NCBI RefSeq assembly: GCF_002934665.1
Contig: NZ_NIRS01000003.1
Span: forward strand, 558,001-622,000
Direction of reading: 5' to 3'
Length of the DNA: 64,000 bases
DNA from: Pseudomonas laurylsulfatiphila
Lineage (GTDB): Bacteria; Pseudomonadota; Gammaproteobacteria; Pseudomonadales; Pseudomonadaceae
Positions 55,757 to 64,000 of this stretch are shown one piece after another (position 1 is the first letter of the stretch; the number at the start of each line of letters is the position of its first letter). The notes beneath the pieces are model-generated. The model made no database searches. It was given only the letters and a program-made list of their open reading frames with translations, and was not told where the DNA came from. A program made the translations under genes and the position numbers.

Positions 55757-56116
55757 TCAGGCCGAAGCCGGCAACGACTGAAAACTGAAGTACTGCTTCA
55801 ACGCCTCCACCAATTGCCCATACTCCGGCGGTGCCCGTTGCAGGCTGAAACCGGCGTCGTAATATTGGGGGGTCGCGTCTTCGTGGCACCACAGGCAACA
55901 GGCCTGCAGGTCGATGATCCGCTGGCCGCCTTCGGTGGCTGGAATTTTCAGGCGCAGGTTGAAGTCCGCGCCGATCATCATCGGCAGCTGGCTGATCAGC
56001 ATCAGCCCGTCTTCGGAGACATTGCCCAGGTAACCGATGGGTTTGCCGGTGATACCGTTGAACACTTTCAAGAAATACGGCAGTTGATGCCGCTCGATTC
56101 GGCGGTCGGTGAACAT
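55757..56116 (-). CDS. PilZ domain protein
   Basis: A 119-residue single-domain protein. The cyclic-di-GMP-binding motifs are intact: RxxxR as Arg5-RIE-Arg9, and [DN]xSxxG as Asn32-VSED-Gly37. It should be a small cytoplasmic c-di-GMP receptor; the output partner is unknown. A longer overlapping frame on the same strand does not have these motifs. A diguanylate cyclase lies 4 kb away, but no direct link is implied. Confidence 0.88.
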   Translation of the reverse strand: MFTDRRIERHQLPYFLKVFNGITGKPIGYLGNVSEDGLMLISQLPMMIGADFNLRLKIPATEGGQRIIDLQACCLWCHEDATPQYYDAGFSLQRAPPEYGQLVEALKQYFSFQSLPASA

Positions 56117-56350
56117 GTGCGTTTTCGCTATGCAAGGCTCTTAAGCAGAGCCGCACTAATGCTTCGGAACGGGTGCGCATTGAATAGTGGCCCGCTCTCC
56201 CCGTTCCCGGTGCGCCAATCCTTACGGCGCTGAGTCCTGCTTATGCCGGTCACAGGTGTTGCCCCGGTTCAGAGACAAGGCTCTAAAACCGGTTCCTTGG
56301 ACTATAGCTCACCACCGCCGGGGAGCCAGCGAGGGAATGCGCGCCTGCCA

Positions 56351-56734
56351 TCAGAACTGCGTCGGTTTTACCGCCGCGGCACTGCGCAGCGGGTAGTGGC
56401 CCAGGCTCTGCAAGGTTTCCAGGCGGGCGCGGGCGCGGTAGGCGTATTCGCTTTGCGGATAGGAGGCAATAATGAACTGGTAGGTCTGGGCCGCGTCGAT
56501 AAACATCTTCTGCCGCTCCAGGCACTGGCCGCGCATCATCGACACTTCCGGCCACACGTAAGGCCTCGCGCGGCTGTCGCGTTCGACCTTGGACAGTTCG
56601 AGCATCACCTGCTCGCAATTGCCCCGGTCATAGGCGCTGTAGGCATTGTTCAAGTGATGGTTCATTGCCCAACGGGTGCAGCCCGTGGCACTGAGGGCGC
56701 CGACGGCAAGGGCAGCAATGAGTACGAATCGCAT
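56351..56734 (-). CDS. TPR-containing lipoprotein
   Basis: A 127-residue protein with a lipoprotein signal (MRFVLIAALAVGALSATGC; lipobox SATG-Cys19) and a tandem TPR-like helical region (NAYSAYDRGNCEQVMLELSK, AAQTYQFIIASYPQSEYAYR). It should be anchored in the envelope. ATG 56734 has an ideal SD (AGGAGA); the frame is open upstream but would lose the signal peptide. It is divergent from pyk, with 168 bp between starts. Confidence 0.85.
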   Translation of the reverse strand: MRFVLIAALAVGALSATGCTRWAMNHHLNNAYSAYDRGNCEQVMLELSKVERDSRARPYVWPEVSMMRGQCLERQKMFIDAAQTYQFIIASYPQSEYAYRARARLETLQSLGHYPLRSAAAVKPTQF

Positions 56735-56902
56735 GGGGATCTCCTGTCTTGAACGCTGTATCGACCCGTGGGCGAAAATCTTCAGGCTCGGGTTAAACGT
56801 TGTCAGGTTCAATAAAGAAAGCTTTAAGTAGTGCAAACGAACAATGACTACAACTTCGGAGCATAGTAGCCTCACTCAGCGCTTGAACTCAGGAGTCTTT
56901 GC

Positions 56903-58354
<1,452 letters not shown>

Positions 58355-58374
58355 GTGACTGGTTGCTGAAAAAC

Positions 58375-58407
58375 AAAAGCCCCGCCATGTGAATGGCGGG
58401 GCTTTTT
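58375..58407 (+). terminator. Terminator of pyk
   Basis: AAAAGCCCCGCCAT-GTGA-ATGGCGGGGCTTTTT: 14-bp stem plus T run, 20 bp after the stop. Confidence 0.92.
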
Positions 58408-58441
58408 GGTTTTTGACTCTGAAAAAATTGTTGTCTTGGCC

Positions 58442-58542
58442 GGCCTCATCGCGGGCAAGCCCGCTCCCACAGGATTTGTGTTGAACTTCGATTCGTGGAC
58501 ACCTGCAATCCTTGTGGGAGCGGGCTTGCCCGCGATGAGGCC
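58442..58542. repeat. REP doublet (family A)
   Basis: Long inverted arms (GGCCTCATCGCGGGCAAGCC.. and complement, one base offset) separated by about 35 bp, between pyk and the convergent enoyl-CoA hydratase gene. Confidence 0.85.
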
Positions 58543-58561
58543 AGTCCAGTCAGCGAAAAAC

Positions 58562-59311
58562 TCAATGCCGCTTAATGAACCCGGTCAACGCCGCCAAGGC
58601 TTCCGGCGAACGCAACCGCTGGGTGAACAATGCCCCCTCTTCTTCAATCACCTTACGCAACAGCTCCCGATCCGGCGCTTTCATCAGTTGCTTGCTGATC
58701 CGCACCGCTTCCGGCGGCAGCGACTCAAAGCGCAAGGCCATCTCCCGCCCCTTGGCCAGGGCCTCTTCGCCACTGCCCAAGGCTTCATTGGCAATGCCCC
58801 AGGCAGCCGCCTGCTCACCGCTGAAACCTTCACCCAGCAGCAACAGCTCCGCCGCTTTAGCCTGCCCGAGCAGGCGCGGCAGGGTCAGGCTGGAACCGAA
58901 CTCAGGGCACAAGCCGAGATTGACGAACGGCATGCGCAGGCGCGCATCGCGGCTGACGTAGACCAGATCACAATGCAGCAGCATCGTCGTGCCAATGCCC
59001 ACCGCGGCCCCGGCCACGGCGGCGATCACCGGTTTGCGGCATTCGAGCAGGTTGAGCATGAACTGGAACACCGGGCTGTCGAGGCTGGTCGGCGGTTGCT
59101 GGATGAAGTCGGCGATGTCATTGCCGGCGGTGAAGCATTCGGCAGAACCGCTGATCAGTACGGCATTGATCTCGGGGTCGCTGTCGGCCCGTTTCAACGC
59201 CTCGGCCAGTTGGCTGTACATGGCGCGGGTCAGGGCGTTTTTCTTGTCCGGGCGATTCAGGCGCAGGGTCAACAGGCCGCGTTCGCGTTCAACTTGGATG
59301 GCATCGGTCAT
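58562..59311 (-). CDS. Enoyl-CoA hydratase/isomerase family protein
   Basis: A 249-residue crotonase-fold enzyme. The oxyanion-hole strands are SAECFTAGNDIADF and AAVAGAAVGIGTTMLLHCDL; the acidic residue in GLCPEFGSS sits where one catalytic Glu is found, while the other is not obvious, so an isomerase activity is as likely as hydration. The start at 59311 matches the family (MTDAIQVERERGLLTLRL); the upstream in-frame ATG overlaps the neighbouring gene. It is probably in one transcript with the ferredoxin-reductase upstream (29 bp gap). Confidence 0.88.
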   Translation of the reverse strand: MTDAIQVERERGLLTLRLNRPDKKNALTRAMYSQLAEALKRADSDPEINAVLISGSAECFTAGNDIADFIQQPPTSLDSPVFQFMLNLLECRKPVIAAVAGAAVGIGTTMLLHCDLVYVSRDARLRMPFVNLGLCPEFGSSLTLPRLLGQAKAAELLLLGEGFSGEQAAAWGIANEALGSGEEALAKGREMALRFESLPPEAVRISKQLMKAPDRELLRKVIEEEGALFTQRLRSPEALAALTGFIKRH

Positions 59312-59340
59312 GGCAGGTCTCGCGTCTGAAAAGTCAGCGC

Positions 59341-60276
59341 TCAACCACGGGGCAGGAACACATCGGCCAGCAGTTGATTGCGCGGCAATCCCGCCAGGTA
59401 CAGGCGCCGGGCAAAGGCATCGACACTGTCGGGGGCTCCGCAGAGTAAGGCCAGGGTTTGCCGGGAAACAAGCCGCAGTTGCGCCAAAGCCGCTGGCAAC
59501 TCGGCCGGGGTCCAGAGTTCGACACTCAGGTTCGGACGGCTGGCGACCATGGCCTGCAGAGGCTTGGCCAGGTAGTGCTCATCGGCATCATGGGCCAGGT
59601 GGATGACACGGATGGCACCCTGGTGATCCTGGCGCAGCGCTTCGCGCAACACACCAAACAACGGCCCCAACCCGGTGCCGGCCGCCAGCAACCACAATGG
59701 CCGGACGTGCCAGTCCGGATCGTAATGCAAGGCACCTCCGCGCAATTCACCGAGGCGAATCGGATCGCCGATGCGCATTTGCCGGGCGGTATCGCTGAAT
59801 TCCCCGGGCTGGCGGCAATCGAGATGAAACTCGAGAAAACGGTCTTCCTGCGGCAGACTGGCGAGGGAATACGGCCGTGCCACATTGCCCGCCCACAACA
59901 CCAGGTGCTGGCCGGCGCTGTAGCGCAGCGGTCGCTGCGCGATCACCCGCAAGCGCAACACCGTGGTGCTCAGCCAATCGACGGCGGCGACCTCGGCCGG
60001 TTGACCATCGACCTGCGGGTCGAAAGCATGCACCTGCAAGTCCTCGACCACCTGGCACTGGCACGCCAGGCGCCAACCCTGTTCTCGCTGCTGCGCACTC
60101 AGGGCATCCGGCCGGCTGTCGCTCGGCAGGCCGCGCACACACTGCACCAGGCACGCATGGCAACTGCCGGCGCGGCAACTGTAAGGCACCGGCACGCCGT
60201 TCTGATTCAACGCGTCGAGCAGATTGCTGCCCGCCGCTACCGACCAGTGGCGCTCGCCAACCCGCAGTTCAGGCAT
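59341..60276 (-). CDS. 2Fe-2S ferredoxin / FAD-NAD(P)H reductase fusion
   Basis: A 311-residue electron-transfer protein. The N-terminal plant-type ferredoxin has Cys34, Cys39 and Cys42 (YSCRAGSCHAC) and a later CQC that supplies the fourth ligand. Then come the FAD domain (RPYSLASLPQ) and the NAD(P)H domain (LLAAGTGLGPLFGVLREAL, ALLCGAPDSVDAF). It resembles oxygenase reductases and CDP-6-deoxyglucoseen reductases, with no oxygenase in view. The start at 60276 overlaps the diguanylate cyclase stop by 8 bp; the longer frame lies inside that gene. Confidence 0.88.
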   Translation of the reverse strand: MPELRVGERHWSVAAGSNLLDALNQNGVPVPYSCRAGSCHACLVQCVRGLPSDSRPDALSAQQREQGWRLACQCQVVEDLQVHAFDPQVDGQPAEVAAVDWLSTTVLRLRVIAQRPLRYSAGQHLVLWAGNVARPYSLASLPQEDRFLEFHLDCRQPGEFSDTARQMRIGDPIRLGELRGGALHYDPDWHVRPLWLLAAGTGLGPLFGVLREALRQDHQGAIRVIHLAHDADEHYLAKPLQAMVASRPNLSVELWTPAELPAALAQLRLVSRQTLALLCGAPDSVDAFARRLYLAGLPRNQLLADVFLPRG

Positions 60277-61387
60277 CGACGTTCTCCCACGCCGCCGCGC
60301 ATCGGTTGCGGCCGTCACGCTTGGCACGATAGAGCGCCTGATCGGCCCGCTGCAGCGCGTCATCGAGGTCGCAGCCCAGTTCCAGCAGGGTCATGCCGGC
60401 GGACAGGCTGAGATTGCGCACATTCAGACCGATCAATTCGACATCGGTGAAGGCGATGCGCAGCCGTTCGCAGCACGAAGTCAGACTGTCGGCATCGCAA
60501 TCGGGCAGCAGCACCACGAATTCTTCGCCGCCGTAGCGAGCCAGAACATCGCTGTCACGCAGGCACGCCGTGGCAACGCCGGCAAAGGCTTGCAGCACCT
60601 GATCGCCGGCGGCATGCCCGTGCAGATCGTTGATGCGCTTGAAATGGTCGAGGTCGATCAGCGCCAGGCCATGCACGACACCGGCTTCCATGGCGTTCAA
60701 CTCGCGGGAAGCCAGGCGCAGGAAATGCCGGCGATTGAACAGGCCTGTGAGTTCGTCGGTGGCCACCAGGTCTTCGAGCTGGCGCATCATCCCGCGCAAG
60801 GTGTCCTGGTGCGCCTGCAGGGCAAAACGCCGCTGACGCATGCGTTGTCGCGAAGCCTGGACGTAGCGAGCATACAACACCAGCCACACCAGCACGATGA
60901 ACAGCACGCAGACCTGCAACACAGCCATGGCCGGGTCGGGCAACTGGAAGTGGTAACCCTCCCACAGGGTGATCGCGCTAAAGCTGAAGAACACCAGCAA
61001 TGCGCATCGCACAAAGGACCGGCGTGACAGATGGAACAGGCCGAACAGCAGGATAAGGACGTAAAACACCAGGAACGCACCCCGGGCTTCGTCCAGATGG
61101 GCGATCAACCAGGTTTGCCAGCCAAGCCCCAACAACACTTGCGCCTCGGTCAGGCTGGGGTCGGCGAAACGCAGGTTGCAGCCGCTGTAGAACACCGCGA
61201 ACAGGATGGCCTGGCTGGTCACGACCAGTGCGCTGCCGATGGCGACACTGGCCAGCGGCGCGTCGTAGTGACCAGTAAAAAACGCCAGCCACAGCAACAG
61301 CAATGCCAGGGCATAGGTGCCGGCCGCGAGGGCGAAACGTTTGAGTAACAGGCGCTGGATGGCGTTATGGGTCAATCGTTGACTCAC
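60269..61387 (-). CDS. Diguanylate cyclase (membrane GGDEF protein)
   Basis: A 372-residue protein with about five or six membrane helices in the first 190 residues (GTYALALLLLWLAFFTGHY, LLVFFSFSAITLWEGYHF) and a C-terminal GGDEF domain. The active site is intact (YGGEEFVVLLP) and the inhibitory I-site RDSD lies five residues upstream of it. The substrate motif DELTGLFNRRHFLRLA is also present. It makes cyclic di-GMP and should be product-inhibited. No ATG is near the 5' end: the frame offers TTG 61390 or GTG 61387, both with weak SDs, so the start is uncertain. Confidence 0.9.
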   Translation of the reverse strand: MSQRLTHNAIQRLLLKRFALAAGTYALALLLLWLAFFTGHYDAPLASVAIGSALVVTSQAILFAVFYSGCNLRFADPSLTEAQVLLGLGWQTWLIAHLDEARGAFLVFYVLILLFGLFHLSRRSFVRCALLVFFSFSAITLWEGYHFQLPDPAMAVLQVCVLFIVLVWLVLYARYVQASRQRMRQRRFALQAHQDTLRGMMRQLEDLVATDELTGLFNRRHFLRLASRELNAMEAGVVHGLALIDLDHFKRINDLHGHAAGDQVLQAFAGVATACLRDSDVLARYGGEEFVVLLPDCDADSLTSCCERLRIAFTDVELIGLNVRNLSLSAGMTLLELGCDLDDALQRADQALYRAKRDGRNRCAAAWENVDA

Positions 61388-61500
61388 CAAATGAAAGGAG
61401 ACTGACAGAGCGTCCTACTCTACAGACCGTATGTCACTTTAGTGGCGTGGCCGATAAATGACCATTCAATTTTCGGCACACCGAAACCACACCGCTTTCC

Positions 61501-61592
61501 CCCCTGTAGGAGCTGCCGCAGGCTGCGATCTTTTGATTTTGTTTTTAAGATCAGGATCAAAAGATCGCAGCCTGCGGCAGCTCCTACAGGGG
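61501..61592. repeat. Perfect 37-bp inverted repeat (REP family B doublet)
   Basis: Arms at 61501-61537 and 61556-61592 are exact complements over 37 bp (core AGCTGCCGCAGGCTGCGATC) with an 18-bp spacer. This is the full-length version of the hairpin at 18733. It lies in the 397-bp region between the diguanylate cyclase start and fumA; apart from this element and presumed promoters I see nothing else in that region. Confidence 0.85.
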
Positions 61593-61784
61593 CGGGGTAC
61601 GACAATGAGACCAAGGTTTGACCACTGGCGCGTGTGCCGCTCAACGAGGCGCGGTATACTGCCGCGCCTTTTTAGCGTCGCGCCAGCATGCCCGGCGTGC
61701 CTTGAAAGGTGCTTGCAACCGACCGATGCACCCAAGCTGCAAGCACCTTATTGAATGTTCCCGTCTTTTAGAGGAGCGCGACTC

Positions 61785-63308
61785 ATGACCGTGATCAAGC
61801 AAGACGACCTGATTCAGAGCGTTGCCGACGCCCTGCAGTTCATTTCCTACTACCACCCCGTGGATTTCATCCAGGCGATGCACGAAGCCTACCTGCGCGA
61901 AGAATCGCCAGCGGCCCGTGACTCGATGGCGCAGATCCTGATCAACTCGCGCATGTGCGCCACTGGCCACCGCCCGATCTGCCAGGACACCGGCATCGTC
62001 ACCGTGTTTGTCCGTGTCGGCATGGACGTGCGCTGGGATGGCGCCACCATGGGCCTGGACGACATGATCAACGAAGGCGTGCGTCGCGCCTACAACCTGC
62101 CGGAAAACGTCCTGCGTGCTTCGATCCTCGCCGACCCGGCGGGTGCTCGCAAGAACACCAAGGACAACACCCCGGCCGTCATCCACTACTCCATCGTTCC
62201 GGGTAACACCGTGGAAGTGGACGTGGCGGCCAAGGGCGGCGGTTCCGAGAACAAGTCGAAGATGGCCATGCTCAACCCGTCCGACTCGATCGTCGACTGG
62301 GTGCTCAAGACCGTTCCGACCATGGGCGCCGGCTGGTGCCCACCGGGCATGCTCGGCATCGGCATCGGCGGCACCGCCGAGAAAGCCGCCGTCATGGCCA
62401 AGGAAGTGTTGATGGAATCCATTGACATTCACGAGCTGAAAGCTCGCGGCCCGCAGAACCGCATCGAAGAAATGCGCCTGGAGCTGTTCGAGAAGGTCAA
62501 CCAGTTGGGCATCGGCGCCCAGGGCCTCGGTGGCCTGACCACCGTGCTCGACGTGAAGATCATGGACTACCCGACCCACGCTGCGTCCCTGCCGGTGTGC
62601 ATGATCCCGAACTGCGCCGCCACCCGTCACGCGCACTTCGTGCTCGACGGTTCCGGCCCGGCTTCGCTGGAAGCGCCACCGCTGGACGCCTACCCGGAAA
62701 TCGTCTGGGAAGCCGGCCCGTCGGCCCGTCGCGTCAACCTCGACACCCTGACCCCGGAAGACGTGCAGAGCTGGAAGCCGGGCGAAACCGTCCTGCTCAA
62801 CGGCAAGATGCTCACCGGTCGCGACGCTGCGCACAAGCGCATGGTCGAGATGCTGAACAAGGGCGAAACCCTGCCGGTGGACCTCAAAGGTCGCTTCATC
62901 TACTACGTCGGCCCGGTCGATCCGGTCGGTGACGAAGTGGTTGGCCCGGCAGGTCCTACCACCGCGACGCGGATGGACAAGTTCACCCGCCAGATCCTCG
63001 AGCAGACCGGTTTGCTGGGCATGATCGGCAAATCCGAGCGCGGCCCGACCGCGATCGACGCGATCAAGGACAGCAAGGCCGTGTACCTGATGGCCGTCGG
63101 CGGTGCCGCTTACCTGGTCGCCCAGGCGATCAAGAAGTCCAAGGTGCTGGCGTTTGCCGAACTGGGCATGGAAGCGATCTACGAGTTCGAGGTCAAGGAC
63201 ATGCCGGTGACCGTAGCGGTCGACAGCAAGGGCGAGTCCGTACACATCACAGGTCCTGCCATCTGGCAGAAAAAGATCAGTGAAAGCCTGGCGGTGGAAG
63301 TGCAGTAA
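61785..63308 (+). CDS. fumA: Class I (iron-sulfur) fumarate hydratase
   Basis: A 507-residue TCA-cycle enzyme interconverting fumarate and malate. The N-terminal half has the fumarase alpha-domain blocks (RMCATGHRPICQDTGIVTVF, GGGSENKSKMAMLNPSD); conserved Cys residues in CQDTG, the later PNCAATRH and the GWCPPG region are candidate 4Fe-4S ligands. The C-terminal beta domain contains GKMLTGRDAAHKRMVEML and YYVGPVDPVGDEVVGPAGPT. SD GAGGAG is at ideal distance from ATG 61785. A terminator follows. Confidence 0.95.
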   Translation: MTVIKQDDLIQSVADALQFISYYHPVDFIQAMHEAYLREESPAARDSMAQILINSRMCATGHRPICQDTGIVTVFVRVGMDVRWDGATMGLDDMINEGVRRAYNLPENVLRASILADPAGARKNTKDNTPAVIHYSIVPGNTVEVDVAAKGGGSENKSKMAMLNPSDSIVDWVLKTVPTMGAGWCPPGMLGIGIGGTAEKAAVMAKEVLMESIDIHELKARGPQNRIEEMRLELFEKVNQLGIGAQGLGGLTTVLDVKIMDYPTHAASLPVCMIPNCAATRHAHFVLDGSGPASLEAPPLDAYPEIVWEAGPSARRVNLDTLTPEDVQSWKPGETVLLNGKMLTGRDAAHKRMVEMLNKGETLPVDLKGRFIYYVGPVDPVGDEVVGPAGPTTATRMDKFTRQILEQTGLLGMIGKSERGPTAIDAIKDSKAVYLMAVGGAAYLVAQAIKKSKVLAFAELGMEAIYEFEVKDMPVTVAVDSKGESVHITGPAIWQKKISESLAVEVQ

Positions 63309-63329
63309 GCACTGGCAGGACACAATAAG

Positions 63330-63364
63330 AACCGGTCTGCCAGCAATGCCAGACCGGTTTTTTT
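63330..63364 (+). terminator. Terminator of fumA
   Basis: AACCGGTCTG-N10-CAGACCGGTT followed by seven T residues, 21 bp after the stop codon. Confidence 0.92.
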
Positions 63365-63431
63365 ACGCCTGATGAAAAGTAATCGAAGGCTGAAACCTGC
63401 GCACCCTTTGTTCTAAAAAATTCGGGCCGAC

Positions 63432-63447
63432 CTGTCAGATATGACAG
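63432..63447 (+). promoter_or_regulatory. Shared Tc palindrome, copy 3 (TcB)
   Basis: CTGTCAGATATGACAG is the most symmetrical copy; with one more C/G pair on each side the arms are 7 bp and perfect (CCTGTCA/TGACAGG). It lies 69 bp before the TcB start, in the same orientation and at nearly the same distance as the two TcA-side copies. Confidence 0.65.
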
Positions 63448-63516
63448 GTTACAGCCACCAGTGTCGCTGATAGCTTGAAAGCACTCGATGCATTCTCTGT
63501 CACGGCGGACACTTCC

Positions 63517-64000
63517 ATGGCGAACGAACAACAGGGTTCCCTCGAAATCAACGCCCCCGCCCTCCCCAAAGGCGGCGGTGCCATCCAGAGCATCGGCAAG
63601 GGCTGGGGCGGTGTGGGCACCACCGGTGCCGCATCACTGGAGTTACCCCTGCCGATCAGCAAGGCCCCCAACCGCGACCTGGTCCCGGCCCTAAGCCTGG
63701 GTTATAGCAGCGACGTCGGCAACAGCCCGTTCGGCATCGGCTGGCGCCTGACCACCAACGCCATCACCCTGCGCACCACCAAGGGCGTGCCGAAGTATGA
63801 AGGCAACGATCAGGTGGTCGGCCCCGGCGGTGACGTGTGGATGCCCGAGAGGAGTGACGATGGCCAGATCATTTCCAAAGTAGTGAACAAGCACCGCGTA
63901 GTGCGGCATTGGCCACGGATCGAAGGCGGGTTTGATCTGATTGAGCACTGGACCAGAGTTTTCGATCCGGACAAAGAGAAGGACGCTGCGAACCATCCTG
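63517..64000 (+). CDS. Tc toxin B component (SpvB-type), 5' part
   Basis: The first 161 codons of a gene that leaves the window. MANEQQGSLEINAPALPKGG, GIGKGWGG-like spacing, GAASLELPLPISKAPNRDLV and PALSLGYSSDVGNSPFGIGW are the SpvB N-terminal domain, which in TcB/TcaC proteins docks on TcA and begins the cocoon that encloses the toxic C-terminal fragment. A TcC partner or fused BC protein should lie to the right. It is separated from the TcA genes by about 8.5 kb of housekeeping genes. The SD is weak (GGCGGA, 8 nt away). Confidence 0.9.
   Translation, partial: MANEQQGSLEINAPALPKGGGAIQSIGKGWGGVGTTGAASLELPLPISKAPNRDLVPALSLGYSSDVGNSPFGIGWRLTTNAITLRTTKGVPKYEGNDQVVGPGGDVWMPERSDDGQIISKVVNKHRVVRHWPRIEGGFDLIEHWTRVFDPDKEKDAANHP

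Noticed and set aside
55614..56180. 188-codon minus-strand frame overlapping the PilZ gene
   Set aside because: It lacks domain features, whereas the 119-residue frame has both PilZ motifs in place.

Overview
The window is a GC-rich chromosomal segment of a Pseudomonas, most likely of the P. fluorescens group. The core genes (mvaT, secA with its C-terminal zinc site, argJ, dciA, sbcB, purU, pyk, class I fumarase) read as pseudomonad proteins, and the intergenic spaces carry pseudomonad REP doublets (core GGGAGCGRGCYTGCYCGCGA). I see no tRNA, rRNA, CRISPR array or insertion sequence.

Layout. 1-8.4 kb: mscS-type channel, yajQ, panE, a membrane sensor kinase, a PduO-type cobalamin adenosyltransferase, an overlapping GST/Nudix-ThiE pair, and argJ. 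8.5-15.7 kb: secA, dciA, a HerA-like ATPase and a PctA-like amino-acid chemoreceptor with a probable sigma-28 promoter. 15.9-18.7 kb: an overlapping operon of a GT4 glycosyltransferase, a DUF2334 deacetylase and a flippase-like membrane protein. 18.8-22.1 kb: a small acidic protein, purU, mvaT and sbcB.

22.3-44.5 kb: a translationally coupled envelope operon (RDD, SpoIIM, DUF4129, DUF4350 ... MoxR, DUF58) is split between DUF4350 and MoxR by about 15.4 kb. The interrupting segment holds a complete type I secretion system (ABC, HlyD, TolC), a TPR-GT41 (O-GlcNAc-transferase-like) enzyme, a protein of about 2473 residues built from roughly 270 threonine-rich octapeptides plus a calcium-loop C-terminal domain, and a methyltransferase. 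I infer a secreted, possibly O-glycosylated giant surface protein with its own exporter. Its gene has a higher-order repeat structure of 408-bp and 240-bp blocks summing to 648 bp.

44.5-55.5 kb: a split Tc-toxin A component (1730 + 1532 residues; the first half ends in a long array of Ig-like domains) flanked by two small unknown proteins. 55.7-63.4 kb: a PilZ protein, a TPR lipoprotein, pyk, an enoyl-CoA hydratase, a ferredoxin-reductase, a diguanylate cyclase and fumarase. At 63.5 kb a TcB (SpvB-type) gene begins and runs off the window. Three promoters in the Tc region (109-residue protein, TcA N-half, TcB) share a 16-bp palindrome, CTGTCA-N4-TNACAG, each 69-72 bp before the start codon. 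This suggests one dedicated regulator for a toxin set that is interrupted by housekeeping genes.
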